Shown: positions 15,784-26,942 of the stretch, piece by piece | Position numbering within the stretch: position 1 is the first letter of the stretch | Layout of the letters: every line of letters begins with the position of its first letter | Made by a program: the position numbers and the translations under genes | NCBI RefSeq assembly: GCF_036226665.1 | Contig: NZ_CP109007.1 | Location: 2,768,501-2,832,500 of the forward strand | Direction of reading: 5' to 3' | Source: Streptomyces sp. NBC_00691 | Lineage (GTDB): Bacteria; Actinomycetota; Actinomycetes; Streptomycetales; Streptomycetaceae | DNA length: 64,000 nucleotides | Notes under the pieces: generated by a model | What the model was told of the DNA's origin: nothing | Databases searched by the model: none | The model's input: the letters and a program-made list of their open reading frames with translations, nothing else

Positions 15784-17013
15784 GTCCACCAGGTCCCGCA
15801 CCACCGCGTCGGCGAGCAGTCGGCCCCGCAGGGTCAGCACGGCGCGGCCCGTCTCGTAGGGCTCCGGGGCGAGGAGCCCGTCGGTCAGGGCCTTGGCGGC
15901 CGACGCGAGGCCCGCCGGCTTGAGGAGGGACAGTTCGACGCCCTCCTTGAGCCGCAGCTCCAGGAGGATCCGCTCCACCCGCCGGTCCTCGTCGGACAGC
16001 AGCTCCCGGCCGGCGCCCGGGGTCTTCCCGCCGGCCAGCGCCGCCGCGTACGCCCCCGGATGCTTCACGTTCCACCAGCGGACGCCGCCGACGTGGCTGT
16101 GGGCGCCGGGGCCCGCGCCCCACCAGTCGGCCCCGCGCCAGTACAGCTCGTTGTGGAGACAGCGCCCGGCCTCGGAGGTGGCCCAGTTGGAGACCTCGTA
16201 CCACTCGAAGCCGGCGCCGGAGAGAACGTCCTCGGCGATCAGGTACCGGTCGGCGTGGACGTCGTCGTCGGTCATGGGGACCTCGCCGCGCCGGATGCGC
16301 CGCGCGAGCTGCGTCCCCTCCTCGACGATCAGCGCGTAGGCGCTGACGTGGTCGGGTCCGGCGCCGATGGCCGCGTCGAGCGAGGCCCGCCAGTCGTCGT
16401 CGGTCTCGCCGGGGGTGCCGTAGATCAGGTCGAGGTTGACGTGCTCGAACCCGGCGGCCCGCGCCTCACCGACGCAGGCCTCGGGGCGGCCCGGGGTGTG
16501 CGTCCGGTCGAGGATCTTCAGGACGTGCTGTCTGGCGCTCTGCATGCCGAAGGAGATCCGGTTGAACCCGCCGGCCCGCAGCTCCGCCAGATAGGCCGGG
16601 TTCACGGAGTCCGGGTTGGCCTCGGTCGTCACCTCGGCGTCGTCGGCGAGCCCGAACTCCTCGCGGACGGCGGCCAGCATCCGTACGAGATCACCGGCGG
16701 CGAGCAGCGTGGGCGTGCCGCCGCCCACGAAGACGGTCCGCACCGGCCGCGGGTCGTCCCCGAGGACCTTGCGGGCGAGCCGGATCTCCTCGACGACCTG
16801 CTCGGCGTAGTTGTCCCGGGAGGCGAGCACGCCGCCGGTCCCCCGCAGCTCGCTGGCCGTGTAGGTGTTGAAGTCGCAGTATCCGCAGCGCGTCGCGCAG
16901 TACGGCACGTGCAGATAGAACCCGAGCGGCCGCTCCCCCGCCCCTTCGAGGGCGTGCGGGGGCAGCGCCCCGTCGTCGGGAACGGACTCACCATCGGGCA
17001 GTACGGAAGGCAT
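15781..17013 (-). CDS. hemW: Radical SAM heme chaperone HemW (CPO-like)
   Basis: A radical SAM protein of about 410 residues related to oxygen-independent coproporphyrinogen oxidase but now regarded as a heme chaperone. The cluster motif CATRCGYCDF gives the CxxxCxxC ligands with an added Phe. Further landmarks are VFVGGGTPTLL, TTEANPD, NRISFGMQSA and DLIYGTPGE. A C-terminal HemN-type domain follows (ELYWRGADWWGAGPGAHS). ATG at 17013 (MPSVLPDG) or 17022 (MGLMPSVL) are both possible. It lacks the extra N-terminal Cys of true HemN. The stop codon overlaps a CTAG bordering the inserted elements. Confidence 0.9.
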   Translation of the reverse strand: MPSVLPDGESVPDDGALPPHALEGAGERPLGFYLHVPYCATRCGYCDFNTYTASELRGTGGVLASRDNYAEQVVEEIRLARKVLGDDPRPVRTVFVGGGTPTLLAAGDLVRMLAAVREEFGLADDAEVTTEANPDSVNPAYLAELRAGGFNRISFGMQSARQHVLKILDRTHTPGRPEACVGEARAAGFEHVNLDLIYGTPGETDDDWRASLDAAIGAGPDHVSAYALIVEEGTQLARRIRRGEVPMTDDDVHADRYLIAEDVLSGAGFEWYEVSNWATSEAGRCLHNELYWRGADWWGAGPGAHSHVGGVRWWNVKHPGAYAAALAGGKTPGAGRELLSDEDRRVERILLELRLKEGVELSLLKPAGLASAAKALTDGLLAPEPYETGRAVLTLRGRLLADAVVRDLVD

Positions 17014-17054
17014 GAGCCCCATTGTCCCGTACTGCCCGAGGTGAACGCCCGGCC

Positions 17055-17073
17055 TGTGGACAACCTCTCCACA
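17055..17073. promoter_or_regulatory. DnaA-box-like palindrome upstream of hemW
   Basis: TGTGGACAA at 17055-17063 is the complement of TTGTCCACA, the DnaA box preferred in Streptomyces. With TCCACA at 17068-17073 it forms a TGTGGA-N7-TCCACA palindrome. It lies between hemW and the acyl-CoA ligase gene, and may bind DnaA outside oriC. Confidence 0.45.
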
Positions 17074-17081
17074 GGGTGCGG

Positions 17082-18959
<1,878 letters not shown>

Positions 18960-19002
18960 GACGTCCTCCGGGCGGCGGCGGTGCCTTCTGGCGGTTCGTA
19001 AC

Positions 19003-19016
19003 TAACTGGCGAGTAA
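19003..19016. promoter_or_regulatory. Candidate operator upstream of the acyl-CoA ligase
   Basis: TAACTGGCGAGTAA (TTACTCGCCAGTTA on the coding strand) is an imperfect 14-bp palindrome 44 bases before the ligase start, inside an unusually AT-rich patch. TetR-family fatty-acid regulators in actinobacteria use operators of this general form; the specific regulator is unknown. Confidence 0.35.
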
Positions 19017-19088
19017 CCTTCGAGCCGGGATCAGAGTAAAGGCCCGAGGTCCGGCGCGTAAGGGCCTACAGGGCGCCGCTTCATAACG

Positions 19089-19123
19089 AACGGGCCCACG
19101 CGCACCTGGCGCGTGGACCCGTT
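19089..19123 (-). terminator. Terminator downstream of lepA
   Basis: Fifteen-base arms 19089-19103 and 19109-19123 pair with one mismatch around a five-base loop. The hairpin lies about 35 bases past the lepA stop in the direction of lepA transcription. Confidence 0.8.
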
Positions 19124-19157
19124 GCATGCACAGGACAGCTACGTGGGACGCCCTGGT

Positions 19158-21023
19158 CTACTTCTTCTTGCCGGAGGACTCGTCGCTCGACAGAACGGCG
19201 ATGAAGGCCTCCTGGGGCACCTCCACCGAGCCGACCATCTTCATGCGCTTCTTGCCTTCCTTCTGCTTCTCGAGCAGCTTCCGCTTACGGGAGATGTCAC
19301 CGCCGTAGCACTTGGCGAGGACGTCCTTGCGGATGGCGCGGATGGTCTCGCGGGCGATCACCCGGGAGCCGATCGCGGCCTGGATCGGCACCTCGAAGGC
19401 CTGCCGCGGGATGAGCTCGCGCAGCTTGGCGACGAGCCGCACACCGTAGGCGTACGCGGCGTCCTTGTGGGTGACGGCCGAGAAGGCGTCGACCTTGTCG
19501 CCGTGCAGCAGGATGTCGACCTTGACCAGGCTGGAGGCCTGCTCGCCGGTGGGCTCGTAGTCGAGGGAGGCGTACCCGCGCGTCTTGGACTTCAGCTGGT
19601 CGAAGAAGTCGAAGACGATCTCGGCGAGGGGCAGGGTGTAGCGGATCTCGACCCGGTCCTCGGAGAGGTAGTCCATGCCGATCAGGGTGCCGCGACGGGT
19701 CTGGCACAGCTCCATGATCGCGCCGATGAACTCGCTCGGAGCGAGGATCGTGGCGCGTACGACGGGCTCGTACACATCGTCGATCTTGCCCTCGGGGAAC
19801 TCGCTCGGGTTGGTGACCGTGTGCTCGCTGCCGTCCTCCATGACCACGCGGTAGACCACGTTGGGGGCGGTGGCGATGAGGTCGAGCCCGAACTCGCGCT
19901 CCAGCCGCTCACGGATCACGTCGAGGTGGAGCAGACCGAGGAAGCCGACGCGGAAGCCGAAGCCGAGCGCGGCGGAGGTCTCCGGCTCGTAGACCAGCGC
20001 GGCGTCGTTGAGCTGCAGCTTGTCGAGGGCCTCGCGGAGGTCCGGGTACTCGGAGCCGTCCAGCGGGTACAGCCCCGAGAAGACCATCGGCTTCGGGTCC
20101 TTGTAACCGCCGAGGGCCTCGGTGGCGCCCTTGTTCAGGGAGGTGATCGTGTCACCGACCTTGGACTGGCGGACGTCCTTCACACCGGTGATGAGGTAGC
20201 CCACCTCACCGACGCCGAGACCGTCGGACGGCGTCATCTCGGGAGAGGAGACACCGATCTCGAGCAGCTCGTGGGTGGCGCCGGTCGACATCATCTTGAT
20301 GCGCTCGCGCTTGTTGAGCTGCCCGTCGACCACACGCACATAGGTCACGACACCGCGGTACGAGTCGTACACCGAGTCGAAGATCATCGCGCGGGCGGGC
20401 GCGTCGGCGACACCGACCGGGGCGGGAACGTCCCGGACGACCCGGTCCAGCAGCGCGTCGACCCCGACGCCGGTCTTCGCGGAGACCTTGAGGACGTCCT
20501 CCGGCTGGCAGCCGATGAGGTTGGCCAGCTCCTCGGAGAACTTCTCCGGCTGGGCGGCCGGCAGGTCGATCTTGTTCAGCACGGGAACGATCGTGAGGTC
20601 GTTCTCCATGGCCAGGTAGAGGTTGGCCAGCGTCTGCGCCTCGATGCCCTGGGCCGCGTCGACCAGCAGGACCGTGCCCTCACAGGCGGCCAGCGACCGG
20701 GACACCTCATAGGTGAAGTCGACGTGCCCAGGAGTGTCGATCATGTTCAGGATGTGCGTGTCGCCCTGACCCGGCCCCTCGGTCGGCGCCCACGGCAGCC
20801 GGACCGCCTGGGACTTGATCGTGATGCCGCGCTCCCGCTCGATGTCCATGCGGTCGAGGTACTGGGCACGCATCTGCCGCTGGTCGACCACACCGGTCAG
20901 CTGGAGCATCCGGTCGGCGAGCGTGGACTTGCCGTGGTCGATGTGCGCGATGATGCAGAAGTTGCGGATCAGAGCCGGGTCGGTACGGCTCGGCTCGGGC
21001 ACGTTGGTAGGAGTCGCGGGCAC
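19158..21023 (-). CDS. lepA: Elongation factor 4 (LepA) GTPase
   Basis: A 621-residue ribosome-associated GTPase that acts on stalled or mistranslocated ribosomes and in 30S biogenesis. G motifs are visible: [23 protein letters not shown] and PVLNKIDLP. LepA-specific domains follow, with the C-terminal [28 protein letters not shown] signature that inserts near the A-site tRNA. Length is normal. ATG at 21023. It is divergent from rpsT across 184 bases, a classical actinobacterial arrangement that places translation genes back to back. Confidence 0.97.
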   Translation of the reverse strand: MPATPTNVPEPSRTDPALIRNFCIIAHIDHGKSTLADRMLQLTGVVDQRQMRAQYLDRMDIERERGITIKSQAVRLPWAPTEGPGQGDTHILNMIDTPGHVDFTYEVSRSLAACEGTVLLVDAAQGIEAQTLANLYLAMENDLTIVPVLNKIDLPAAQPEKFSEELANLIGCQPEDVLKVSAKTGVGVDALLDRVVRDVPAPVGVADAPARAMIFDSVYDSYRGVVTYVRVVDGQLNKRERIKMMSTGATHELLEIGVSSPEMTPSDGLGVGEVGYLITGVKDVRQSKVGDTITSLNKGATEALGGYKDPKPMVFSGLYPLDGSEYPDLREALDKLQLNDAALVYEPETSAALGFGFRVGFLGLLHLDVIRERLEREFGLDLIATAPNVVYRVVMEDGSEHTVTNPSEFPEGKIDDVYEPVVRATILAPSEFIGAIMELCQTRRGTLIGMDYLSEDRVEIRYTLPLAEIVFDFFDQLKSKTRGYASLDYEPTGEQASSLVKVDILLHGDKVDAFSAVTHKDAAYAYGVRLVAKLRELIPRQAFEVPIQAAIGSRVIARETIRAIRKDVLAKCYGGDISRKRKLLEKQKEGKKRMKMVGSVEVPQEAFIAVLSSDESSGKKK

Positions 21024-21123
21024 GCAGGGTCTCGTCTCGGGGCGATGTCGGATCGATACGTAGGCTCCATGGTCCCATGCCCGTCGCCCTGCGCCCGGTT
21101 TGGGCGGTCAGGAGAGTGGCTGA

Positions 21124-21129
21124 TACTGT
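21124..21129 (+). promoter_or_regulatory. Candidate -10 element of rpsT
   Basis: TACTGT lies about 79 bases upstream of the rpsT GTG in the lepA-rpsT divergent gap. No good -35 hexamer is seen at the expected distance (TTTGGG is about 19 bases upstream). A start near 21136 would give a 5' leader of roughly 70 bases. Confidence 0.35.
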
Positions 21130-21207
21130 GGACAGCTGTGTCTCGTGTGCCCTCTCAGCCTGCGAGACGCATCCAGAAGGAACATCGAACCTGTAAAGGC
21201 TCTTTTC

Positions 21208-21474
21208 GTGGCGAACATCAAGTCCCAGATCAAGCGGAACAAGACGAACGAGAAGGCGCGCCTGCGCAACAAGGCCGTCAAGTCCTCGCTCAAGACCGCG
21301 ATCCGCAAGGCCCGCGAGGCCGTCGCCGCGGGTGACGTCGAGAAGGCCACCGTGGCTTCCCGCGCCGCCGCCCGCGCGCTCGACAAGGCTGTCTCGAAGG
21401 GCGTCATCCACAAGAACGCCGCCGCCAACAAGAAGTCGGCGCTGGCCACCAAGGTTGCCGCTCTCCAGGGCTGA
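21208..21474 (+). CDS. rpsT: 30S ribosomal protein S20
   Basis: An 88-residue, very basic alpha-helical primary 16S rRNA-binding protein. Start at GTG 21208, giving [21 protein letters not shown], the invariant S20 opening; the frame begins earlier at 21145 but those residues are not part of S20. [19 protein letters not shown] is the conserved C-terminal helix. It is divergent from lepA and converges on holA, with two hairpins after its stop. Confidence 0.97.
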   Translation: MANIKSQIKRNKTNEKARLRNKAVKSSLKTAIRKAREAVAAGDVEKATVASRAAARALDKAVSKGVIHKNAAANKKSALATKVAALQG

Positions 21475-21593
21475 GCTCTGATGTAACCGGCCGCACGGGA
21501 CCCAGCGGGCCCTCTCTCCCGCTCCCACCCGGCCACCCAGGACTCGCACGCGGACGCGTTCGCCACGCGGGTGCGAGCCCACCAGCTCAACAC

Positions 21594-21637
21594 CGAAGGC
21601 CCCACCACCTCCTTCCCCAGGAGCGGCGGGGCCTTCG
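21594..21637. terminator. Convergent terminator between rpsT and holA
   Basis: CGAAGGCCCC (21594-21603) pairs exactly with GGGGCCTTCG (21628-21637). A second hairpin (CTCGCAC near 21543 with GTGCGAG near 21571) precedes it. The remaining 335-base rpsT-holA gap is C-rich and holds no convincing gene. Confidence 0.65.
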
Positions 21638-21809
21638 TCGTACCCGGGGGCGCGTAGGGCCGAGGCGCAACCTCAGGCGAGTTCCACACAACCGGCACCA
21701 GGCCCACCCCGGCCACCCGCACGGCCCGGGCCCGCCCGACGCGGGCGCAACCACGGCGGCAAGCGCCTTCACCGAGCGCGCGGGCGCAGCCCGAGGCCCG
21801 ACCCAATCC

Positions 21810-22802
21810 CTACCCGCCCCGCCGCATCCTCGCCGCCCGAGCCACCGCGACCACCGCCTTCTCCAGGGCGTACTCCGGGTCGTCCCCGCCGCCCTTCACC
21901 CCCGCGTCCGCCTCCGCGATCGCCCGCAGCGCCACCGACACCCCGTCCGGGGTCCAGCCCCGCATCTGCTGTCGTACGCGGTCGATCTTCCACGGCGGCA
22001 TGCCCAGCTCCCGCGCCAGATCCGCCGGCCGCCCGCCCCGCGCCGACGACAGCTTGCCGATCGCCCGTACGCCCTGCGCCAACGCACTCGTGACGAGCAC
22101 CGGTGCGACCCCGGTCGAGAGCGACCACCGCAGGGCCTCGAGGGCCTCCGCCGCACGCCCCTCCACCGCGCGGTCCGCGATGTTGAAGGAGGAGGCCTCG
22201 GCGCGGCCGGTGTAGTAGCGCCCGACGACGGCCTCGTCGATCGTCCCGTCCACGTCGGACGTGAGCTGCGCGACCGCGGACGCGAGCTCCCGCAGATCGC
22301 TGCCGATGGAGTCGACGAGCGCCTGGCAGGCCTCGGGCGTCGCCGAACGCCCCAGCGTCCGGAACTCCTGCCGCACGAACGTCAGCCGTTCCGCCGGCTT
22401 CGTCGTCTTCGGGCAGGCCACCTCCCGCGCCCCCGCCTTGCGCGCCGCGTCGAGCAGTCCCTTGCCCTTCGCGCCCCCGGCGTGGAGCAGGACGAGCGAG
22501 ATGTCCTCGATCGGGTCGTCGAGGTACGCCTTGACGTCCTTGACCGTGTCGGCGGACAGGTCGTGGGCGTTGCGCACGACCAGCACCTTGCGCTCGGCGA
22601 AGAGCGACGGGCTGGTGAGCTCAGCCAGCGAACCGGGCTGGAGCTGGTCGGGCGTGAGGTCGCGAACGTCCGTGTCGGCGTCGGCGGCCCGCGCGGCCGC
22701 CACCACCGCCTGGACGGCACGGTCGAGGAGCAGGTCCTCCTGCCCCACGGCGAGCGTCACGGGGCCGAGGAGGTCGTCGGGGGAAGTCTTTCTGGTGGCC
22801 AT
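21810..22802 (-). CDS. holA: DNA polymerase III delta subunit
   Basis: A 330-residue clamp-loader subunit that opens the beta sliding clamp. The family pattern is VTLAVGQEDLLLDRAVQAVV, SLFAERKVLVVRNAHDL, VLLHAGGAKGKGLLDAARKAG, then DLRELASAVAQLTSDVDGTI and a C-terminal helical collar domain. ATG at 22802 (MATRKTSPDDLLGPV). The much longer frame to 23384 is a shadow. Divergent from a small conserved ORF at 22859. Placement between comEC and rpsT/lepA is the usual actinobacterial context. Confidence 0.92.
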   Translation of the reverse strand: MATRKTSPDDLLGPVTLAVGQEDLLLDRAVQAVVAAARAADADTDVRDLTPDQLQPGSLAELTSPSLFAERKVLVVRNAHDLSADTVKDVKAYLDDPIEDISLVLLHAGGAKGKGLLDAARKAGAREVACPKTTKPAERLTFVRQEFRTLGRSATPEACQALVDSIGSDLRELASAVAQLTSDVDGTIDEAVVGRYYTGRAEASSFNIADRAVEGRAAEALEALRWSLSTGVAPVLVTSALAQGVRAIGKLSSARGGRPADLARELGMPPWKIDRVRQQMRGWTPDGVSVALRAIAEADAGVKGGGDDPEYALEKAVVAVARAARMRRGG

Positions 22803-22858
22803 CGCGATCCAGCATCCCACGGACCACCGACAGCAGGGCGATGCCCGAGAATGACGGG

Positions 22859-23101
22859 GTGAGTGAACGACACGTACTGGTACTCCCCGACCGCGACGCC
22901 GCCGAGGAGGTGGCCGGAGAACTCCCCGACCGTTTCGGCGTCGCCGAGGAACCGCAGCTCGTCCGGGACTCCCTGGCCGGGGAGGACGACGCCGAGGACG
23001 CCCAGTGGCTGGTGGTCGTCGAGGACCCTGACGGCCGGCTCGACCCGACGGCACTGGACTCCCTCGCGGCGGAGTACGAGGGCTGGCTGGAAGCCCCGTA
23101 G
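22859..23101 (+). CDS. Small conserved acidic protein of unknown function
   Basis: An 80-residue acidic protein from GTG 22859 (VSERHVLVLPDRDAAEEVAGEL); an ATG six codons earlier at 22841 is an alternative. It contains DRFGVAEEPQLVRDSLAGEDDAEDAQWLVVVED, and the C-terminus is LDSLAAEYEGWLEAP. No cysteines, signal or membrane segment are seen. Alternating hydrophobic stretches suggest a small alpha/beta fold. It is divergent from holA. The family is not recognised and no function is proposed. Confidence 0.65.
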   Translation: MSERHVLVLPDRDAAEEVAGELPDRFGVAEEPQLVRDSLAGEDDAEDAQWLVVVEDPDGRLDPTALDSLAAEYEGWLEAP

Positions 23102-23134
23102 CGCCACGCCCCTCCCGGGTTGCGGGAGGATCCC

Positions 23135-24025
23135 TCAGCCCCGCCCGGCCTTGGGCACGATCTGCACGTCCAGATCGATGCTGATGCTCGACCCCACCGC
23201 CGCGATCCCCCGTGCCGGCAACGCCTGCCAGGTGAGCGTGAAGTCCTCCCGGTGCAGTTCGGTGGTGGCCCGGCAGGCGCACCGGGTCTCGCCCTCCAGA
23301 CCGCTCCCGAGGCCCAGGTACCGGGTGTCGAGGGTGACCGTGCGGCTCACCCCGTGGAGGGTGAGCGCCCCGGTGACGGCCCACCGGCTGCCGCCCTTGT
23401 GCGTGAAGCGCTCGCTGGAGAACTCCAGCGTCGGATACGCCCCGACATCGAGGAAGTCACCGGACCGCAGGTGGTCGTCGCGCATCCGCACCCCGGTGTC
23501 GATGGAGGCGGCGTCGATGACGACGCGCATCGCGGAGCGCTCCACGCGGTCACCGATCCGGACCACGCCGGCGAAGCTGTTGAACCGGCCGTGGATCCGT
23601 GCGAGCCCGATGTGGCGTGCGGTGAAGCCGATCTGGGAGTGCGTCGGGTCGATCTCCCAGTCGCCGGGCTCGGGGAGCGGGGGCTGCGGGGCGATCTGGA
23701 GCAGCACGTCGTCGAGGCCGGTGTGACCGCCCTCGGTGACGACGGCCCTGCCGTGGTGCGGCGTGTACCCCTCGGCGGTGATCGCGAGCCGGTACTCGCC
23801 CGCCGGTACGGTCGCGAGCGCCGTGCCGTACGGGTCGGTCTCGCCGGCGATCACCTTGCGCCCGACCGCGTCGCTGAGGACGAACTCGGCCTGCCGGACC
23901 GGTTCGTGCACGGGGTCGAGCACCCGGCAGCTCAGCATCCCCGCCGAGGCGGGGACGATGAGGCCGGCGAGCGGGCCGCCTCGCACGGCGCCCGCCGCAC
24001 GCTTCCCGAAGAGACGATCGAACAT
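23135..24025 (-). CDS. YceI-domain protein with N-terminal carboxypeptidase-regulatory-like domain
   Basis: A 296-residue protein in two parts. Residues ~30-105 look like a CarboxypepD_reg-type beta-sandwich (LSCRVLDPVHEPVRQAEFVLSD, AGEYRLAITAEGYTPHHG). Residues ~120-296 form a YceI lipocalin-like beta-barrel (WEIDPTHSQIGFTARHIG, FNSFAG, SGDFLDVGAYPTLEFSS), a fold that binds isoprenoid or lipid-like molecules. There is no clear signal peptide; the start MFDRLFGKRAAGAV is basic and weakly hydrophobic, so secretion is uncertain. A single gene between holA's small neighbour and the N-acetyltransferase, transcribed leftwards. Confidence 0.85.
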   Translation of the reverse strand: MFDRLFGKRAAGAVRGGPLAGLIVPASAGMLSCRVLDPVHEPVRQAEFVLSDAVGRKVIAGETDPYGTALATVPAGEYRLAITAEGYTPHHGRAVVTEGGHTGLDDVLLQIAPQPPLPEPGDWEIDPTHSQIGFTARHIGLARIHGRFNSFAGVVRIGDRVERSAMRVVIDAASIDTGVRMRDDHLRSGDFLDVGAYPTLEFSSERFTHKGGSRWAVTGALTLHGVSRTVTLDTRYLGLGSGLEGETRCACRATTELHREDFTLTWQALPARGIAAVGSSISIDLDVQIVPKAGRG

Positions 24026-24124
24026 TCTTCACGCACCCCCGTGCGACTCGTTCACCATGCAACGAAGTCGCATTCGATCACCGCGGGGGCGTTCGGCGCA
24101 AACCGGTCACAAGGTGAACAAGCG

Positions 24125-25006
24125 TTACCGAGGGTTCGAATCGGAAATTCCGCCACGGACGACCGGCAGGGCGTCGAGCTCGATCCCGAACAGCTCCCGG
24201 TACGCGCCCCGCACCTCGTCCTCGCCGTCGAGGATCCGCTCGTCGCGCTCGCTCCCGGCCCGCGTGATCAGCTTCCGGTCGCTGAGGGTGATCCGGCCCT
24301 CCTCGGTGAGCAGGGAGCAGACGAGGCTCCGCGGGAAGTGCGAGTCGGGTGAGGTCCGGTGGTACCAGGCGCCGGCCGTGAAGTCGGCGAGCCCACGCGG
24401 CCGGAGCTCCACGCGGTACTGCGGCTTCCCGTCCCGCAGCACGTCCACGTCACCCTCGGCGGTGTCCACGAGCCGGAAGACACCACCCGGGTCCGCCTGG
24501 TCACTTCGGTCCTCGTAACGGAGCGGGAAGTGACTGTGGTCGCCGAAGCCGACGTCGGCGAGCCACCGCTCCCCGTCCACCGTCTCCACGAGCAGCGCCA
24601 TGTGGTCGTACGGGATGCCCACCCTCCCCTCCGGCCCGAACACCCGCGCCTGGAGCAGCGACACCCGGTAGCCGAGCCCCCGGAGCAGCACGGCGAAGGC
24701 CGTGTTGATCTCATAGCAGAACCCTCCCCTGTGCGCGCCGATCACCTTGTCGAGCAGCGCCTTCTCCTCCAGGACGATGTCCTCTCCGAGGTGGATCGAG
24801 AGGTTCTCGAACGGCACGGTCCGCAGATGGCGCAGATGCAGCTCGCGCAGCCCTTCGGCGTCCGCGCGGTCCGGCCGTTCCGCGTCGATGCGCCGCAGGT
24901 AGGCCCGGACGTCCCCCGCTGTGGGGACGAAGGGGTCGGACGGGACGGGAGCCCCGGAAGGTACGGGGGACTCGGAGGGGACGGAAGCTGTCGGTCGCGT
25001 GGTCAT
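24125..25006 (-). CDS. nat: Arylamine N-acetyltransferase
   Basis: A 293-residue acetyl-CoA-dependent enzyme acetylating arylamines, hydrazines or related scaffolds. The catalytic triad is complete: Cys in HRGGFCYEIN, His in PYDHMALLV and Asp in WLADVGFGD. VPFENLSIHLGE is the family N-terminal block. The first ~30 residues are a Pro/Ser/Val-rich tail not usual in the family; the ATG at 25006 opens it, and initiation further in is possible. It follows the MFS gene by 17 bases on the same strand, so an HTH-MFS-NAT transcription unit for drug modification and export is likely. NAT-like enzymes also close rings in ansamycin pathways, but no such genes are near. Confidence 0.9.
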   Translation of the reverse strand: MTTRPTASVPSESPVPSGAPVPSDPFVPTAGDVRAYLRRIDAERPDRADAEGLRELHLRHLRTVPFENLSIHLGEDIVLEEKALLDKVIGAHRGGFCYEINTAFAVLLRGLGYRVSLLQARVFGPEGRVGIPYDHMALLVETVDGERWLADVGFGDHSHFPLRYEDRSDQADPGGVFRLVDTAEGDVDVLRDGKPQYRVELRPRGLADFTAGAWYHRTSPDSHFPRSLVCSLLTEEGRITLSDRKLITRAGSERDERILDGEDEVRGAYRELFGIELDALPVVRGGISDSNPR

Positions 25007-25023
25007 GCCGCCAGTCTGCCCGG

Positions 25024-26316
25024 TCAGCCCTGCCCTCCCCCCGGCTGTCCGACCGGCTCCGACTCCTCTTTCGGAGAGGGCAGTTCCCGCATCCGCGGCA
25101 ACGGCGAGGGCAGCACCCACAGCACGGCGAAGACGGCCCCGACGGTGGCGATCCACAGCGTCGGGCGCAGTCCGAGCGCGGTGCCGAGGAATCCGCCGAC
25201 GAGCGCGCCGAGCGGACGGAAGCCGTGGTTGAGCGTCCGGAAGGCGCCCATGACCCGGGCCCGGACGGCGTCGGGTATCAGTGCCATCTGGAACGATCCC
25301 GCGGCGATGTCGACGATCATCACGCCGACGCAGGAGAGGAACTCGGCCAGGAACAGCACGAACACCACGAGTGGCAGCGGCCCGTCGGCCAGGGGTATCA
25401 GGACCAGGGGCAGGGTGAATCCCAGGAAGCCGGCGACGAGCGAGCCCCCGATGCCGATCCGCCGGACGACCGTCCCGCTGACCACCGCCCCGAGGAGACC
25501 GCCCACGGCTCCCGCTCCGAGGATCAGGCCGAGCAGCCCGGCACCGAGACCGAGTTCGGTGGTCACGTAGAGCACGAAGAGGGTGTGGAACATGTAGTTG
25601 AAGAACTGGACCGTGCCTGAGGCGGCGAACAGCGCCCGCATCGAGCGTTCCCGGACCACCCAGCGCAGCCCCTCGGTGAAGTGGCCCTTGGTCACGGGTG
25701 CAGGCAGGGGCTCGACGGGGTCGATCCGGGCCAGGTACCCGGCCGACACGAGATAGGTCAGGGCGTCCGCGACCAGGGCGAACGGGGCGGTGAGGAACTG
25801 CACGAGCAGTCCGCCGACCCCCGGCCCCGCCAGCCAGGCCGTCGAACGGCTCCCGTTCACCAGCGAGTTGGCCTGCACATAGCGCTCGGTGGGCACGAGC
25901 GCCACGAAGAGCGTGGTGTTGCAGACCTCGAAGAGCACGGTGAGCGCGCCGATCCCGAAGGCCACCACGTACAGCTGGGTGAGCGTCAGCACGTCGAGCA
26001 GATAGGCGACGGGGAGGGTCAGGACCAGCACCGCGCGCCCGATGTCGGCCGCGATCATCGCCCGTCTGCGACTGGTCTGCCGGTCGGCCCAGGCGCCGAA
26101 CGGCAGGTTGAGCAGGAGCGCGGGCAGGAGCTCGGCGGCCTTGAGCCAGCCCATCGCGGCGGCGTCGGCACCGAGGACGAGGACGGCGGCGAGCGGGATC
26201 GCCATGAGGGATATCTGGTCCCCGGCGAGGGAGATGGTCTGGCCGGTCCAGTAGCGCCGGAAGGTCCGCTCGCGCAGCAGCTCCGGTACGCGTTCCACGA
26301 GAGTCATCCCGCTCAC
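25024..26316 (-). CDS. MFS exporter (enterobactin-exporter-like, MFS_3 group)
   Basis: A 430-residue, twelve-helix transporter. The start is GTG 26316 (SGMTLVERVPELLRERTFRRYWTGQ), which overlaps the stop of the upstream HTH gene as GTGA. LPFGAWADRQTSRRRAMI is the motif A loop between helices 2 and 3. TFRRYWTGQTISLAGDQISL is the typical opening of the EntS/macrolide-efflux-like group. It ends with a short acidic/Pro tail. Its position directly downstream of an ArsR-type regulator and upstream of an N-acetyltransferase suggests inducible efflux of a small molecule. Confidence 0.85.
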   Translation of the reverse strand: MSGMTLVERVPELLRERTFRRYWTGQTISLAGDQISLMAIPLAAVLVLGADAAAMGWLKAAELLPALLLNLPFGAWADRQTSRRRAMIAADIGRAVLVLTLPVAYLLDVLTLTQLYVVAFGIGALTVLFEVCNTTLFVALVPTERYVQANSLVNGSRSTAWLAGPGVGGLLVQFLTAPFALVADALTYLVSAGYLARIDPVEPLPAPVTKGHFTEGLRWVVRERSMRALFAASGTVQFFNYMFHTLFVLYVTTELGLGAGLLGLILGAGAVGGLLGAVVSGTVVRRIGIGGSLVAGFLGFTLPLVLIPLADGPLPLVVFVLFLAEFLSCVGVMIVDIAAGSFQMALIPDAVRARVMGAFRTLNHGFRPLGALVGGFLGTALGLRPTLWIATVGAVFAVLWVLPSPLPRMRELPSPKEESEPVGQPGGGQG

Positions 26317-26936
26317 TCCTGCTCTCTGTCGGGGACGTCCAGATCCAGGTAGGCGATCCGCAGGACGCTGACGGGCCTGGCGCCCTCCGGGCGGAGGGAC
26401 GGGTCGGAGGTCCGTGCCTCGTAGGGCCGGACCAGCGCGTCGATGCGTGATCCGAGGTCCGCCAGCTCCTCATGGGTCAGGTGGAGCAGCGAGTCGCCGA
26501 ACTGCTCGGCCTCCTGCCACTCCCTCGGCAGCCGGTGCCGGTTCGCCATGGCCCGGGTGACCCGCTCGAAGTACTGCTCGGCGACGGCGGCGCTCAGCGC
26601 GTCGGCCGCCTGGGCGATCGACGGGTCCTCGCTGTACTCCGGCCACTCCGTGTACTGGGCCGTCGCCTGCCAGGGCTTCTCACGCCCCCGGCCGCCCGGC
26701 GCCTCCTCCACGAGGCCGTACTTGGCGAGTATCCGCAGGTGGTAGGAGCAGCTGGCCACGGACTCGCCGGTCAGCTCGGCGGCCCTGGTGGCGGTGAAGG
26801 GGCCGCTGCTGCGCAGCAGCCCCACCAGCGTCATCCGCAGGGGGTGGGCGTAGGCGCGCAGGGCCCGTGGGTCGGTGAGTCGGATGCTGCGGGGCCGCTG
26901 GCCCTCGGGCTGCGGGTCGATGATCTCCTCCGGCAT
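26313..26936 (-). CDS. ArsR-like winged-helix transcriptional regulator
   Basis: A 207-residue regulator. Residues ~20-95 form a winged helix (LTDPRALRAYAHPLRMTLVGLL, SGPFTATRAAELTGESVASCSYHLRIL, then YGLVEEAPGGRGREKPW). The C-terminal ~110 residues are helical and may sense a ligand. No metal-binding Cys pair of classical ArsR repressors is present. ATG at 26936. The promoter just upstream contains overlapping TCTTT/AAAGA palindromes between -35 and -10, pointing to autorepression of the HTH-MFS-NAT unit, with probably leaderless mRNA. Confidence 0.87.
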   Translation of the reverse strand: MPEEIIDPQPEGQRPRSIRLTDPRALRAYAHPLRMTLVGLLRSSGPFTATRAAELTGESVASCSYHLRILAKYGLVEEAPGGRGREKPWQATAQYTEWPEYSEDPSIAQAADALSAAVAEQYFERVTRAMANRHRLPREWQEAEQFGDSLLHLTHEELADLGSRIDALVRPYEARTSDPSLRPEGARPVSVLRIAYLDLDVPDREQE

Positions 26937-26942
26937 GATGAA

